This document shows, piece after piece, positions 16,824-25,915 of a stretch of DNA of 64,000 nt. The notes beneath the pieces were generated by a model, which was given only the letters and a program-made list of their open reading frames with translations, was not told the DNA's origin and did not search any database. The translations under genes were made by a program, and so were the position numbers. The stretch lies in NCBI GenBank assembly GCA_963824645.1, contig CAWGQC010000009.1, forward strand, positions 62,001-126,000, in the 5' to 3' direction. The stretch is from Bog-756 sp963824645. GTDB taxonomy: Bacteria; Actinomycetota; Acidimicrobiia; Acidimicrobiales; RAAP-2. Positions within the stretch are counted from its first letter, which is position 1, and every line of letters begins with the position of its first letter.

Positions 16824-18844
16824 GCGTGGGCAAAGCGTTGGACTTGGCCGGCCAGCAGGGCCGAGAAGGACGACTGGTCCACGGATGTGCCGTCCCCCGG
16901 ATCGGCGTTGAAGATCTCGCGGGTCCGGCCGCGTCCGTCGATGAGGAAGACGATGTCGCTGTGGTCGACCATGGCGCCCGCCGGTTCGACCAGGGCGTCG
17001 ACGCCGTAGTCACCCCACACGGCCTCCAACGCAGACCGGCTGCCGGTCAGGAACGTCCAGTTGTGCACCCGGTCGAGGCCCTCTTGGTGATCGAAGGCGT
17101 TGGTCAGAGCCAACGACCGGTAGACAGGATTGGCCACCACCGCCACCAGATCGACCGACGACCCCAGATTGGTGCCCAGTAGCTGATCGGTCAACCGGAG
17201 TTCCTGGGCGATGATCGGACAGTCGCTGGTACACACCGGGTCGAGAAAGGTGAGCAGCACGGTATGCCCGGCGAAGGAGCCAAGCGTGCGCTGACCGCCG
17301 TTCTGGTCGGTGAGGGAGAAGGCCGGCGCCGGCGCATCCACCACCGCCGGTTGTCCGTCACTGGCCTGGGCCACGATGGCGTCGGCCGTGCCGTTGGTGG
17401 CAGCCAGAGCCATGGGTGCCGCCCCCACCAACACGATAACGATGGCCCCGGCCGCAGCCAGGGCACGGGTCAGGTAGGAAGGGGACAGGCCATCGAGGAT
17501 CCCCTTCTTGGCCACGGCCGGTGCCACGGCCGGTGCCACGGCCGGTTCCACGGCCGGTTCCACGGCCGGTGCCACGGCCGTTGCCAGGGCCGGTGCCATG
17601 GCCGGTGCCAGGGCCGGTGTGGTTGGTGCGGCAGACACGGCACCGACCGGCACCGGACCCGGTGAGAGAACGGGAAGCCGGAGGATGGCCAGATAGCCGG
17701 CTACGAAGACGACGACCATGGGGACCATCGAGTTCGGGTCGGTCCCCACCCCGCCGAAAAAGCCGAAGTCCTGGACGAGAACCCAGGTGGCCAGGCAGGT
17801 GATGGCGCCGACAATCACGCCCATCCGGAGGAAGGGCTGGCGGGCACTGAGGAAACAGGCTCCGATCCCGATGAGCAGAATTACGGCCACCAGGTTGACA
17901 CCCCAGCCGTGGGCGGCATCGAACGACGCAAAGGAATGGAGCCACGACGAGAAGACGGACGGTTGGGACACTTTGGCCATCTGGTCGACCATGGCGGTGA
18001 GAGTCCCCGATCCCGAAGGGTGAAGTCCGCCCGACCAGAAGCCGCGCCCGGGCCAGGCCTGCAGAACGCCGGCGGCAATGAAGAAGGCGCCCATCCCCCG
18101 CAACACCCCCTTGCCCAACCGCGGGGTCTCCCAGCTCGATTCGCGGAGGGCAATGAGGACCCCGGCCAGCACGTAGAAGAGCACCGATCCGGGAAACCCG
18201 AGCAGCCAGCTGCTCCCATGGCCGAGGACCCCACCGAAGGCCTCGCCCACTATCCAGACCACCGCTCCCCACCCGGCACTGACCACACCGGCCGCCCGCG
18301 ACCAAAGTCCCCGGGGGGCGACTAGAAGAAACACCCCGATGCCCACTTGGATCCAAACGGTGGCGGCGGCGGCGGTCACCGGATGGTCCGACCAGACAGT
18401 GGCCCCCCAGTTGACCAGGTGCTGCACCCACGAGGGGGAGGAGCTGGCGGCCGGGGTGAGTACGCCCGAAGGCAGTCCGGCCGGCATGCCCGTCTGGGCT
18501 TGCAGGAGACCGTCGAACAACCACAGGATGCCGAAACTGATCCGCAGAACCCGGCGACCGAGAGGTTCCGGATAACGGGCGGTGGATTCGGTCGTGCCCA
18601 GGGTGCCGGCGGCCAGGGCCCGGCGATACTGGAGGGCCCGGGCCACGTTCCAGGCCAGGGCCAGTACGGCGGCCACACCGAGGATAATGAGGAACTGGTG
18701 ATCGAGGGTGGTGCGGAAGGCGGTCACCAGCAGGGATCCGCCCGGACCGTTTCCACCTCCCATTCCCGGCACCGCTCTACCTCGCCCCGGGAGGCCCCGG
18801 GTTCCCGACCCCACCAGGTCGGCAAGCCGGCTGCGCCCTCTCAC
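16820..18844 (-). CDS. Membrane protein: DoxX-like N-terminus fused to SCO1/redoxin domain
   Basis: 674 residues. The first 430 hold about eight membrane segments, with a DoxX-like start (LRISFGILWLFDGLLQAQTG). A Pro/Ala linker of PAV-type tetrapeptides follows (about 408-445), then another membrane helix and a C-terminal thioredoxin-fold domain from about 515. That domain has DPVCTSDCP, the CxxxC of SCO1/SenC copper chaperones, and a later His in AMVDHSDIVFLID as the third ligand. It probably sits outside the membrane and may handle copper or thiols for an oxidase. The GTG at 18844 has no clear ribosome site; an ATG at 18763 is an alternative. A TACAAT box lies about 12 bases upstream. Confidence 0.72.
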   Translation of the reverse strand: MRGRSRLADLVGSGTRGLPGRGRAVPGMGGGNGPGGSLLVTAFRTTLDHQFLIILGVAAVLALAWNVARALQYRRALAAGTLGTTESTARYPEPLGRRVLRISFGILWLFDGLLQAQTGMPAGLPSGVLTPAASSSPSWVQHLVNWGATVWSDHPVTAAAATVWIQVGIGVFLLVAPRGLWSRAAGVVSAGWGAVVWIVGEAFGGVLGHGSSWLLGFPGSVLFYVLAGVLIALRESSWETPRLGKGVLRGMGAFFIAAGVLQAWPGRGFWSGGLHPSGSGTLTAMVDQMAKVSQPSVFSSWLHSFASFDAAHGWGVNLVAVILLIGIGACFLSARQPFLRMGVIVGAITCLATWVLVQDFGFFGGVGTDPNSMVPMVVVFVAGYLAILRLPVLSPGPVPVGAVSAAPTTPALAPAMAPALATAVAPAVEPAVEPAVAPAVAPAVAKKGILDGLSPSYLTRALAAAGAIVIVLVGAAPMALAATNGTADAIVAQASDGQPAVVDAPAPAFSLTDQNGGQRTLGSFAGHTVLLTFLDPVCTSDCPIIAQELRLTDQLLGTNLGSSVDLVAVVANPVYRSLALTNAFDHQEGLDRVHNWTFLTGSRSALEAVWGDYGVDALVEPAGAMVDHSDIVFLIDGRGRTREIFNADPGDGTSVDQSSFSALLAGQVQRFAHA
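17512..17619. repeat. Nine tandem 12-base units encoding a PAV linker
   Basis: Units are variants of GCCACGGCCGGT (plus strand). On the coding minus strand they give the four-residue repeat A/E-P-A-V, joining the membrane part of the fusion protein to its SCO1-like part. Units differ by one or two bases, so copy number may vary between strains. Confidence 0.85.
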
Positions 18845-18995
18845 TCACGGGGGGAGATTGTAGGTGCAGTTTAGGTAACCCTTACATTCGCCCCCGACGG
18901 CTCCTGCCCCTCCCGTCCATCGGCCCTGGCCCCTGCCGTCCATCGGTCCTGCCGTGCCCGTGGACCGGGTCTGACCGGTCGAGCGGTGGCGACAG

Positions 18996-19892
18996 CTATT
19001 CGCCGAACAACAGCCCGTAGTTGGGTCCCCGTCGGAGGTGGTGACCACCGTCGATGGCCAGGCTCTCGCCAGTGATCCATCCTGACTCGGGTCCGGCCAG
19101 AAAACGAACGGCGGCGGCGATGTCCTCGACTGTCCCCACACGGCTGATGGGCATTTCGGCCAAGTAGTCGTCGAGCAGGGGGCCTCCCGCCGTGATCGGG
19201 GCCATCAGCTCGTCATCGACGATGCCCGGCTGGACGCTGTTGACCCGAACCCCGGTCGGCCCCAGCTCGTCGGCCGCATACCGGCACAGCATGTCGATGG
19301 CGGCTTTGGCGGACCCGTAGGCCCACAGGTAACGGTGGGTGAACGCGCCGGCACCCGACGACATACCGATGATCGAGCCTCCGGGAGCGGGCCCGCCCCC
19401 GACACCGGTTCCCTTTCCCGCCGCCATCATCGGCGCACCGTGCTTGATGGACAGAAAGGTTCCAATCAGGTTGAGATCAACCGTCGACCGCACCTGCTCC
19501 ACGTCAGCACCGACCATCGGGCCCATGTGCATGGAACCGCCCGCATTGGCGAACAGGATGTCGAGACGTCCCCGCTCCGACGCCGCCACCTCGACCGCAT
19601 GGGCCACCTGCTCGTCCACGGTGACGTCGGCCACCACGTAACCAGCGGTGCCGGCGGTCGAACCGGACCGCCCCGAAGTGGCGGCCGTCTCCTCGAGCAC
19701 CGTCACGGCCGAGCGGAGCTTCTCCTCGGTGCGCCCGCATATCGTGACGTGGGCGCCGTCCCGTACCAGACGAGCGGCCGTTCCCAGCCCGATTCCACTC
19801 CCACCTCCGGTGACCAGTGCCGACCATCCCTCGATACCCTCCGGCCCACCCGTGTCAGTTGTCACCCTGCCCCCCTTGCGGTCGATGGCCAT
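18996..19892 (-). CDS. Short-chain dehydrogenase/reductase
   Basis: 298 residues of classical SDR form: cofactor motif TGGGSGIG at residues 28-35, an Arg in CGRTEEKL that favours NADP(H), FANAGG, catalytic Ser in GMSSGAG and the YGSAK catalytic pair near residue 190. VNSVQPGIVDDEL follows, typical of steroid or fatty-acid type SDRs. The ATG at 19892 is used here; a GTG 27 bases further in has a better ribosome site (AAGGGGGG). It is divergent from the FadD19-like ligase gene and may act in the same lipid or steroid pathway. Confidence 0.83.
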   Translation of the reverse strand: MAIDRKGGRVTTDTGGPEGIEGWSALVTGGGSGIGLGTAARLVRDGAHVTICGRTEEKLRSAVTVLEETAATSGRSGSTAGTAGYVVADVTVDEQVAHAVEVAASERGRLDILFANAGGSMHMGPMVGADVEQVRSTVDLNLIGTFLSIKHGAPMMAAGKGTGVGGGPAPGGSIIGMSSGAGAFTHRYLWAYGSAKAAIDMLCRYAADELGPTGVRVNSVQPGIVDDELMAPITAGGPLLDDYLAEMPISRVGTVEDIAAAVRFLAGPESGWITGESLAIDGGHHLRRGPNYGLLFGE

Positions 19893-20200
19893 ACCCGTGG
19901 CGTGGTGCCCTTTCGCCGTCCACGCGGGCCGGGGTCAGGACAGAACGTGCTACAGAATGTCTGGACATGGGTGGCATGTTAGGAGCACCCAGCGCCACCT
20001 TCTCGATCGCACCGAGCCGCACCGAGCCGCCGCCATAGAAGACGTCCGTCGGAGGACCAGGGTGGTCGCCACCAGGGCGGTCGGAGGCCCGGGCAGATGA
20101 CGAAATGGGGTACAGCCAGTGGGGCCATGGGAACGGGGACACGGGTGAGCAGTCGAGTGACGGTCATGAGGGCACCCAGCGGGTGCAGAGGAGACAGGCA
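19893..20200. other. 308-base divergent spacer, SDR / acyl-CoA ligase
   Basis: No gene was found here. AGGAG 9 bases before the ATG at 20201 serves the ligase. A weak dyad TGTC-TG-GACA lies near 19960; it is too short to call an operator. Confidence 0.45.
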
Positions 20201-21811
20201 ATGAGCACCCGACAGTTCAATCTGGCCGATCTGTTCGAGGTGGTGGTCGACACCGTGCCCGATCGACCCGCACTCATCGCCGGTGAGAGGCGGCTGACCT
20301 ATCGACAACTCGACGAACGAGCCAACCGGTTCGCCCACCACCTGGCCACCTTGGGCGTTACCTCCGGAGGTCATGTGGGCATCCTGGCCCACAACCGGGC
20401 CGAGTGGGCCGAGGCCATGGTCGGTTGCTACAAAGCCCGAACCGTGCCGGTCAATCTCAACTTTCGCTATGTGGCGCCCGAGCTGCGTTACGTGATCGAT
20501 AACGCCGATCTCGAGGTGTTGGTTTTCGAGAGGGGGCTGGCTCCTCTGGTGGCCGAGTCGCTGGACGGCGGTACCGAGGGGCGGTCGCCCCACCTCCTGG
20601 TCTTCGCCGACGACCATGTCGGGGTCGATCCGCCCCCCTCAGCGGTGCCGTACGAGGAGGCGATGGCTTCGTCCCTCCCCGGACGCGACTTCGCACCACG
20701 CTCGTCCGACGATATCTATGTCCTGTACACCGGAGGCACGACCGGAATGCCCAAAGGGGTGCTGTGGCGTCAAGAAGACATCTTCTTCTCCGCCATGGGC
20801 GGTGGTGGGTGGGGTGCGACGCCGATCACCCGGGCCGAAGAATTGGCGGACCGGATCAACACGGATGACAACAGCCGGGCCATCATGCTGGTGATGGCTC
20901 CTCTGATGCACGGCAACGCCCAGTGGGTCATGTGGAACGCCTTCATGATGGGTGGTACCGCAGTTCTCTTCACCGATCACCGCTACGACCCCGACCGGGT
21001 GTGGCGACTGGTGAGCGAGGAGAAGGTGGTCTCCATCGGGCTGGTCGGCGATGCCATGGCCCGGCCGCTGACCGATGCCCTGGCGGCGGCCGCGCCCGGC
21101 ACCTACGACACGTCGACGCTGGCGGTGGTGGGGTCGGGGGGCGCCATGCTGTCGGCCACGGTCAAGGCGGAACTGCACGCCCAGTTGCCCAATGTCATCA
21201 TCATGGACCGGTTCGGCTCGAGCGAGAGTGGCGCCCAGGGTGCCGTCGACGACAACGCCACCGGCCCCCGCTTCGTCATGAGCGAGGACACCTCGGTTCT
21301 GGACGACGAGTTGAACCCACTCACTCCGGGTGACGGACGGATCGGCCGTCTGGCCCGCTCCGGACGAATTCCGCTCGGTTACTACAAGGACCAGGAAAAG
21401 ACGGCTGCCACTTTTCCCGTCGATGGCCGGGGAGTGCGCTGGTCGATCCCCGGTGATCTGGCGTCGGTCGAGCCCGACGGGACCATCACGGTGCACGGCC
21501 GGGGTTCGGCATCCATCAATTCCGGAGGGGAGAAGATCTTCCCCGAGGAAGTCGAGGCAGCAGTCAAGTCGCAACCCGATGTGCGCGACGCCATCGTGGT
21601 GGGCGTGCCCGACGAGCGATTCGGTCAGCAGGTGGCGGTGGTGGTCTCACCCCGCCAACCCGGCCACCCTCCCAGCCTCGAGGACCTGCAGGCTCATTGC
21701 CGGACACTGATCGCCGGCTACAAGATTCCGCGTCATCTGCGAGTCGTCGACGAACTGCCGTTGACCGCCGCCGGCAAACCCGACACCAAGGAAGCTCGCT
21801 CCCTGTTCTGA
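20201..21811 (+). CDS. Acyl-CoA ligase (FadD19-like)
   Basis: 536 residues of the ANL superfamily. The AMP-binding P-loop is LYTGGTTGMPKG near residue 178, the adenine region DRFGSSESG, the hinge Asp in WSIPGDLASVEPDG and the C-terminal catalytic Lys region LPLTAAGKPD. Specific resemblances such as NLNFRYVAPELRYV, GDAMARPL and GSASINSGGEKIFPEEVE match mycobacterial FadD19/FadD17-type steroid or long-chain acyl-CoA ligases. It would activate a steroid side-chain acid or fatty acid with ATP and CoA. The ATG is chosen for its AGAGGAG site. Its last 79 bases overlap the convergent gene on the other strand. Confidence 0.85.
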   Translation: MSTRQFNLADLFEVVVDTVPDRPALIAGERRLTYRQLDERANRFAHHLATLGVTSGGHVGILAHNRAEWAEAMVGCYKARTVPVNLNFRYVAPELRYVIDNADLEVLVFERGLAPLVAESLDGGTEGRSPHLLVFADDHVGVDPPPSAVPYEEAMASSLPGRDFAPRSSDDIYVLYTGGTTGMPKGVLWRQEDIFFSAMGGGGWGATPITRAEELADRINTDDNSRAIMLVMAPLMHGNAQWVMWNAFMMGGTAVLFTDHRYDPDRVWRLVSEEKVVSIGLVGDAMARPLTDALAAAAPGTYDTSTLAVVGSGGAMLSATVKAELHAQLPNVIIMDRFGSSESGAQGAVDDNATGPRFVMSEDTSVLDDELNPLTPGDGRIGRLARSGRIPLGYYKDQEKTAATFPVDGRGVRWSIPGDLASVEPDGTITVHGRGSASINSGGEKIFPEEVEAAVKSQPDVRDAIVVGVPDERFGQQVAVVVSPRQPGHPPSLEDLQAHCRTLIAGYKIPRHLRVVDELPLTAAGKPDTKEARSLF

Positions 21812-22752
21812 TGGGAGGCGGATCGATCCTGGTTCCACGATCCCTTGTCACCGGGTCCATCCGACGGGCCGGGCCGACCGGCTGCCTCTCTGGCCCCGAG
21901 CGCACTGATAACGGCAGCGACCGTAGCGGCAACCCTCCGGGCGGTGGCGGTCAGGAGGGGTTCGTCGATGTCCACCACCCGAAAGATGCCGGCGTCGGGC
22001 CACAGCCCGGCCACCCGGGCCGGAGCGGGGCGGGAGGGCGAGCGCAGGGAGGCCACCAGGGCGGCAAAACCCAGCTCCTCCTGCCAGGCCATCCGTGGAT
22101 GTCCACCCGACACCGACACCAGGGCGGAAGGGGAATCACTCAGCCGGGCCGGGCCGGACGCACCGGGTCCGGTCCGGAGGGGAAGGCGCAGCTCGCAGCG
22201 GCCCTTGAGTCGAATGGTGCGGTGCAGAGGACAGACCCAGGCATCGTCGGGACCCCCCACCTGAGTTGCGACCGGGAGCAGGCTCCAATCGAGCGACGAC
22301 CAGAGTGACGTGGCCCAGGTGACGGCTTCGGCCAGCACCACGGCCCGGGCCCCGGGAGCCAGCCCGGCCAGCCACGGCTCCCAGTGAAACGTGCGCTGAC
22401 CCGTCCGCGTCCATTCCACCACGGCCTCGTCGGCCACCTCGGCCACCGCCTCGGCCGGCGATCGGAAGCGGCCCGAGACACAGGCCCGGATCACAGCCAG
22501 CCCGAGCGACCGACGGGCGAAAACCGGCTTCCAGACGAAGGGCTCCGGCCCAGCCGAAAGCGAATCGGGCCGGTACCGGGCCTGGCGGAAGAGTGACGAG
22601 TTGATCTCGACCGAGGTAGCCGGGTCCAGGTGCTGTGCATGGGCGGCCATCCGGGCGCTGAGCTGGTCGGCCAGTCGGCTGCGGACGGCATCGTCGACGA
22701 CCTCTGCGGGCGGTGCGACCAAAGCCCGGGACATCTCGGACACGCCGATCAC
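21733..22752 (-). CDS. Unrecognised protein coupled to the RecB-like nuclease
   Basis: 339 residues, no family recognised. The first 60 residues are helical; the middle has several Trp-rich segments (WEPWLAGLAPGARAV, WATSLWSSLDWSLL) and VCPLHRTIRLKGRCELRLPL, with a possible Cys/His pair. The last 50 residues are low complexity and antisense to the end of the acyl-CoA ligase gene. The GTG start overlaps the nuclease stop by 4 bases, so the two are co-translated. The size and pairing suggest an accessory or DNA-binding subunit, but that is inference. Confidence 0.65.
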   Translation of the reverse strand: MIGVSEMSRALVAPPAEVVDDAVRSRLADQLSARMAAHAQHLDPATSVEINSSLFRQARYRPDSLSAGPEPFVWKPVFARRSLGLAVIRACVSGRFRSPAEAVAEVADEAVVEWTRTGQRTFHWEPWLAGLAPGARAVVLAEAVTWATSLWSSLDWSLLPVATQVGGPDDAWVCPLHRTIRLKGRCELRLPLRTGPGASGPARLSDSPSALVSVSGGHPRMAWQEELGFAALVASLRSPSRPAPARVAGLWPDAGIFRVVDIDEPLLTATARRVAATVAAVISALGAREAAGRPGPSDGPGDKGSWNQDRSASHQNRERASLVSGLPAAVNGSSSTTRR

Positions 22753-23843
22753 CGGTGCTCTCCTCCACCCCGGCGGTGTACGGCGGAGACATGGCGCTGG
22801 CCGACACCGCAGTCAGGCCGGGCGGCGCACAGCCCGCACATCCCGTTGGCCGTGCGGCGCGGATCGGCTCCGGCAGCCAGTTCCCGTAGGAGGCGGATGC
22901 CGGCCAGGCTTCGCCGAGCAGCGGCCACCAACAGGTCCTCGGAGACCGGGTCGACGTCCAGTTCACCCGTCCGGGTGTAGTAGGTGGCCACCACGAAGGG
23001 CGGTGCTGGGTTTCGCAGGGACTCGATGAGAGCGTAGAAATGCAGATCGGTCCGGTGCTCGACCCGCCGCACCCCCGATTTGACCTCGACGATGGCGACC
23101 GAGGCCTGATCATCGATGGGCCGGCCGATGGCCAGATCGACCCGGGCCGAGAGCTCGACCGCTCCGTTGGCCAGCACCACCCGCAGCGCCTCTTGCGTCC
23201 GTGGCATCCAAGCCGGGTCCAGCGCCGGCCAGCGACCAACCATGCCGCCGGCCTGTCGCTCGACTTCGGCGCGGAGCTCATCCCGCTCGGGCCCGGCCAG
23301 CTGCTGGATCCAGCCGACCAGATCCTGTTGGCGGTCGTCGACAGCGAGGGCGGCCAAGGCGTCGGCCACCGGGTCGTCGATGGAGCCCACGGTGACCAGT
23401 TGCCGGAAGAGAGCATCGACCATGGCCCCACAGGCCATGGCCACGGTCGGTGTCCGCTCGCCGAACTCGGTGGCGATGTAGTGGGCTTCACAGGCCAACA
23501 CCCGGGTCAGCCTGTCCTTGGTGACGACCAGAGGTAACGGTGAGCCCTGGTCGTCGGCCCGATCATCGGCGCCGGGAGCGAGCTCGCCGGCCTCGATGTC
23601 ATCGGCCAGCCCGCTCTCGAGACCCCGCCGCAGGGCGACCACCAGGTCGGGGTCCGGCTTGGGGCGGGGCCGGCCGGTGATCCTCAGCCGCTCGAGTAGT
23701 GCATCGCCGGCCAAGGGCTGCCAGTCGTGGTCCCGCCACCGGGCGGACGGACCACTCGGCGGTGGGCCGGGGACTCGGACCCCAGGCACGGCCATGGAAA
23801 ATCCCCGGTGCTCGGCAGCACGATCGACGTCAATCACCTCCAT
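22749..23843 (-). CDS. RecB-family PD-(D/E)XK nuclease-like protein, probable Fe-S cluster
   Basis: 364 residues. A RecB/Cas4-type nuclease core is visible: Asp in SARVDLAIGRP and the E-x-K of VAIVEVKSG, with downstream TDLHFYALIE resembling the QxxxY helix. One Cys lies before the core (VLACEAHYIATEFG) and three after it (MCGLCAARPDC), the one-plus-three arrangement that holds a 4Fe-4S cluster in AddB, Cas4 and related nucleases. The ATG at 23843 is preferred; longer in-frame starts would read into the divergent patatin gene. No helicase or Cas gene is near. It forms an operon with the following unknown gene. Confidence 0.72.
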   Translation of the reverse strand: MEVIDVDRAAEHRGFSMAVPGVRVPGPPPSGPSARWRDHDWQPLAGDALLERLRITGRPRPKPDPDLVVALRRGLESGLADDIEAGELAPGADDRADDQGSPLPLVVTKDRLTRVLACEAHYIATEFGERTPTVAMACGAMVDALFRQLVTVGSIDDPVADALAALAVDDRQQDLVGWIQQLAGPERDELRAEVERQAGGMVGRWPALDPAWMPRTQEALRVVLANGAVELSARVDLAIGRPIDDQASVAIVEVKSGVRRVEHRTDLHFYALIESLRNPAPPFVVATYYTRTGELDVDPVSEDLLVAAARRSLAGIRLLRELAAGADPRRTANGMCGLCAARPDCGVGQRHVSAVHRRGGGEHR

Positions 23844-23910
23844 GGCGTCAGTGTGCAGTAAGGGTGTCACACCCAGCCGGAGGCGGTGGCGCCGGTAGCC
23901 TCTCCCACTG

Positions 23911-25134
23911 ATGCCTCCCGCTGCGGTCACCGCCTTCGCCGTGGTCTTTTCCGTATTCGTGGTGGCCGCCGTGGTCCTCCTGGTGCTCGTCATCCGGTTT
24001 ACCCTGCAAAGGGCATCGGTGGCCCGTTCGGCATGGTTGGCCACGCCGGAGGAAGACGACGACGGTCACCTGGAGATGACCGCTCTGGTCCTCGGGGGCG
24101 GTGGCAACCGCGGGGCCATCCAGATCGGGATGCTCCAGGTTCTGGCCGAACACGGCTTCGTCCCCGACCGGATCTACGGCTCCTCGGTGGGAGCCGTCAA
24201 CGGGGTGGCCTACGCCGGCGACCCGACGCGCCGCGGGGTCGAGCGCATGACGGAGATCTGGATCGGTCTGACCCGCGACGCGGTGTATCCCCAGGGACGC
24301 CTGCACGGACCCTGGCTCTATTTCCAACAACGTGACTCGGTGTACCCCAACACCGGCATCCGCAAGATCGTGGTCGAAGGAATCAACTTCGAGAGGCTGG
24401 AAGACGCGGCCATACCGGTTGAAGTCGTGGCCACTTCGCTGACCGACGGCCGGGAGCGCTGGTTCACCTACGGGTCGGCGGTGGAGGCGGTCCTGGCCTC
24501 CTCGGCCGTGCCGGCCATCTTCCCCCCGGTCGAGATCGACGGCGAGAGATACATCGATGGCGGTGTGGTCAACAACGTACCGATCAGGCGGGCCATCGAC
24601 GCCGGTGCCACCCGGATCGTCGTGCTTCTCTGCACCCCTCCCACCTACACCCCGGTCCTGCCCAAACGACCGGTCGAAGCGGTGCTCAACGCCCTCATGA
24701 TCTCGATCCACGCCCGCTTCGCCCGGGACATGACCCAGTTGCCGGCCGGGGTCGAGGTCATCGTGTGCACCGGACAGGAAAACGGAACCAGCGACTTCGA
24801 CGACTTCTCGACCACCGAGGCTCTCATCAACCAAGGACGCGACGAGGCCTCCGAGGTCCTCCGCCGCTACGGGCTAGGCCACCCCGGTGTCCTCGACGAT
24901 GGCACCGCCCCGTCGCCGGTCGGCGCCCCTGTCCCCCCCGACCCGAACGGGCGCTGGCCGGCACCGGTGCCCGACGGGGCACCCGCCCCTCCCGCCCCGC
25001 CGAACGGCCCTGCCCGGTCGGAAGCTCCCTCCGCGTCGGAAGCTCCCTCCGCGTCGGACAGGCCGGCCGGGTCAGCCGGGTCGTCCGAGCCGGCCGAGTC
25101 GGTGCCGGGCACCCATCCCGAGCCCGGCACGTAG
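23911..25134 (+). CDS. Patatin-like phospholipase, membrane-anchored
   Basis: 407 residues. A single N-terminal membrane helix (residues 5-30) is followed by the patatin domain. It has the oxyanion motif LGGGGNRGAIQ near residue 62, nucleophile elbow GSSVG with Ser92, and catalytic Asp216 in YIDGGVVNNVP. The domain ends near residue 320; the last 80 residues are Pro/Ala/Ser/Glu-rich with two copies of SEAPSA. This tail is encoded opposite the equally low-complexity tail of the acyltransferase gene on the other strand. Likely a lipid acyl hydrolase facing the cytoplasm. Confidence 0.83.
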   Translation: MPPAAVTAFAVVFSVFVVAAVVLLVLVIRFTLQRASVARSAWLATPEEDDDGHLEMTALVLGGGGNRGAIQIGMLQVLAEHGFVPDRIYGSSVGAVNGVAYAGDPTRRGVERMTEIWIGLTRDAVYPQGRLHGPWLYFQQRDSVYPNTGIRKIVVEGINFERLEDAAIPVEVVATSLTDGRERWFTYGSAVEAVLASSAVPAIFPPVEIDGERYIDGGVVNNVPIRRAIDAGATRIVVLLCTPPTYTPVLPKRPVEAVLNALMISIHARFARDMTQLPAGVEVIVCTGQENGTSDFDDFSTTEALINQGRDEASEVLRRYGLGHPGVLDDGTAPSPVGAPVPPDPNGRWPAPVPDGAPAPPAPPNGPARSEAPSASEAPSASDRPAGSAGSSEPAESVPGTHPEPGT

Positions 25135-25838
25135 CGGCGCACCACCCGGGCCGGTACGCCGGCGATGACGCAGTGGTCGGGGAAGGTCCCCCGGACGACG
25201 GCCCCGGCCCCGACGACCACGTTCTTTCCCAGTCGCGTGCCGGGCAGGATCACCACCCCGGTTCCCAACCAACTGCCGTTCCCGATCACGACAGGGACGT
25301 CAGTCGGCCACTGGGCATGGACCACCTGGTCGGGATCTTCGTATCCGTGGTTCTGGTCGGTGATGTAGATGTAGGGACCGGTGTGGACGTCGTCACCGAT
25401 CTCGAGCTGAAAGTGGCCGACGATGTGGCTACCCCGACCGATCATGCAACGATCGCCGATGCGGACCACCGGGTCGGTGATCATGCTTTGACCCGGTACC
25501 ATTCCGGCCGAAATGCTGACATGGGGCCCGACCAGGGTGTCATTCCCGATGGAGATCCACCGTTGGCCGAACAGCGCCCCGGGCGGAAAAGCCAGGCAAC
25601 TCCCCGTCCCGAAGTGACCGAAGCGCCTGGCTCCCTGGTCGTCGGGCCCGATGGCGCCATAGCGGGCCACCCAGTCCCGTGCCGCGTGGATACCGGCATT
25701 GATCGCGGTGTGCCCTCGGGCCCAGCCCCTACGACCGGGGCGCGACGGTCGCCATTCAGCAACCGGCTCCGTGCCGTTGAGCCGGCGGGAAGCTGTTCCC
25801 TCCGACCAACCGTCGGACCCCGCACTGCCTCTGGTCAC
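24867..25838 (-). CDS. Left-handed beta-helix (hexapeptide) acyltransferase
   Basis: 323 residues. Residues about 80-240 carry hexapeptide turns (ISIGNDTLVGPHVSISAG, VRIGDRCMIGRGSHIVG, VVIGNGSWLGTGVVILPG) and the CoA-binding end VVGAGAVVRGTFPDHCVIAGVPARVVRRY, split by family gaps. A catalytic His is probable in TDQNHGYED. The domain resembles wzx/maa-type sugar O-acetyltransferases. The final 85 residues are low complexity and antisense to the patatin tail, a 268-base overlap. A TAGCGT box lies 6 bases before the GTG. Confidence 0.8.
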   Translation of the reverse strand: MTRGSAGSDGWSEGTASRRLNGTEPVAEWRPSRPGRRGWARGHTAINAGIHAARDWVARYGAIGPDDQGARRFGHFGTGSCLAFPPGALFGQRWISIGNDTLVGPHVSISAGMVPGQSMITDPVVRIGDRCMIGRGSHIVGHFQLEIGDDVHTGPYIYITDQNHGYEDPDQVVHAQWPTDVPVVIGNGSWLGTGVVILPGTRLGKNVVVGAGAVVRGTFPDHCVIAGVPARVVRRYVPGSGWVPGTDSAGSDDPADPAGLSDAEGASDAEGASDRAGPFGGAGGAGAPSGTGAGQRPFGSGGTGAPTGDGAVPSSRTPGWPSP

Positions 25839-25844
25839 TTCGCG

Positions 25845-25850
25845 ACGCTA
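25845..25850 (-). promoter_or_regulatory. Putative leaderless -10 box for the acyltransferase
   Basis: TAGCGT on the minus strand, 6 bases (CGCGAA) before the GTG ending at 25838. Confidence 0.4.
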
Positions 25851-25902
25851 TCTGAATCCCCCGACTGTCGGCGATCCGGCACTGCCCCGGGCCGGGGATC
25901 AA

Positions 25903-25908
25903 TAGAGT
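25903..25908 (+). promoter_or_regulatory. Putative leaderless -10 box for the methyltransferase
   Basis: TAGAGT with a 7-base gap to the ATG at 25916, which would place the transcript start on or near the ATG. No ribosome site is present. Confidence 0.4.
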
Positions 25909-25915
25909 CTTGAAC

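Noticed and set aside
17512..17619. CRISPR-like short repeats
   Set aside because: Units are contiguous 12-mers without spacers and encode an in-frame protein linker.
19930..19970. Possible KstR-type operator before the FadD19-like gene
   Set aside because: AGAACGTGCT resembles one half of the KstR site but the second half does not match; too weak to report.
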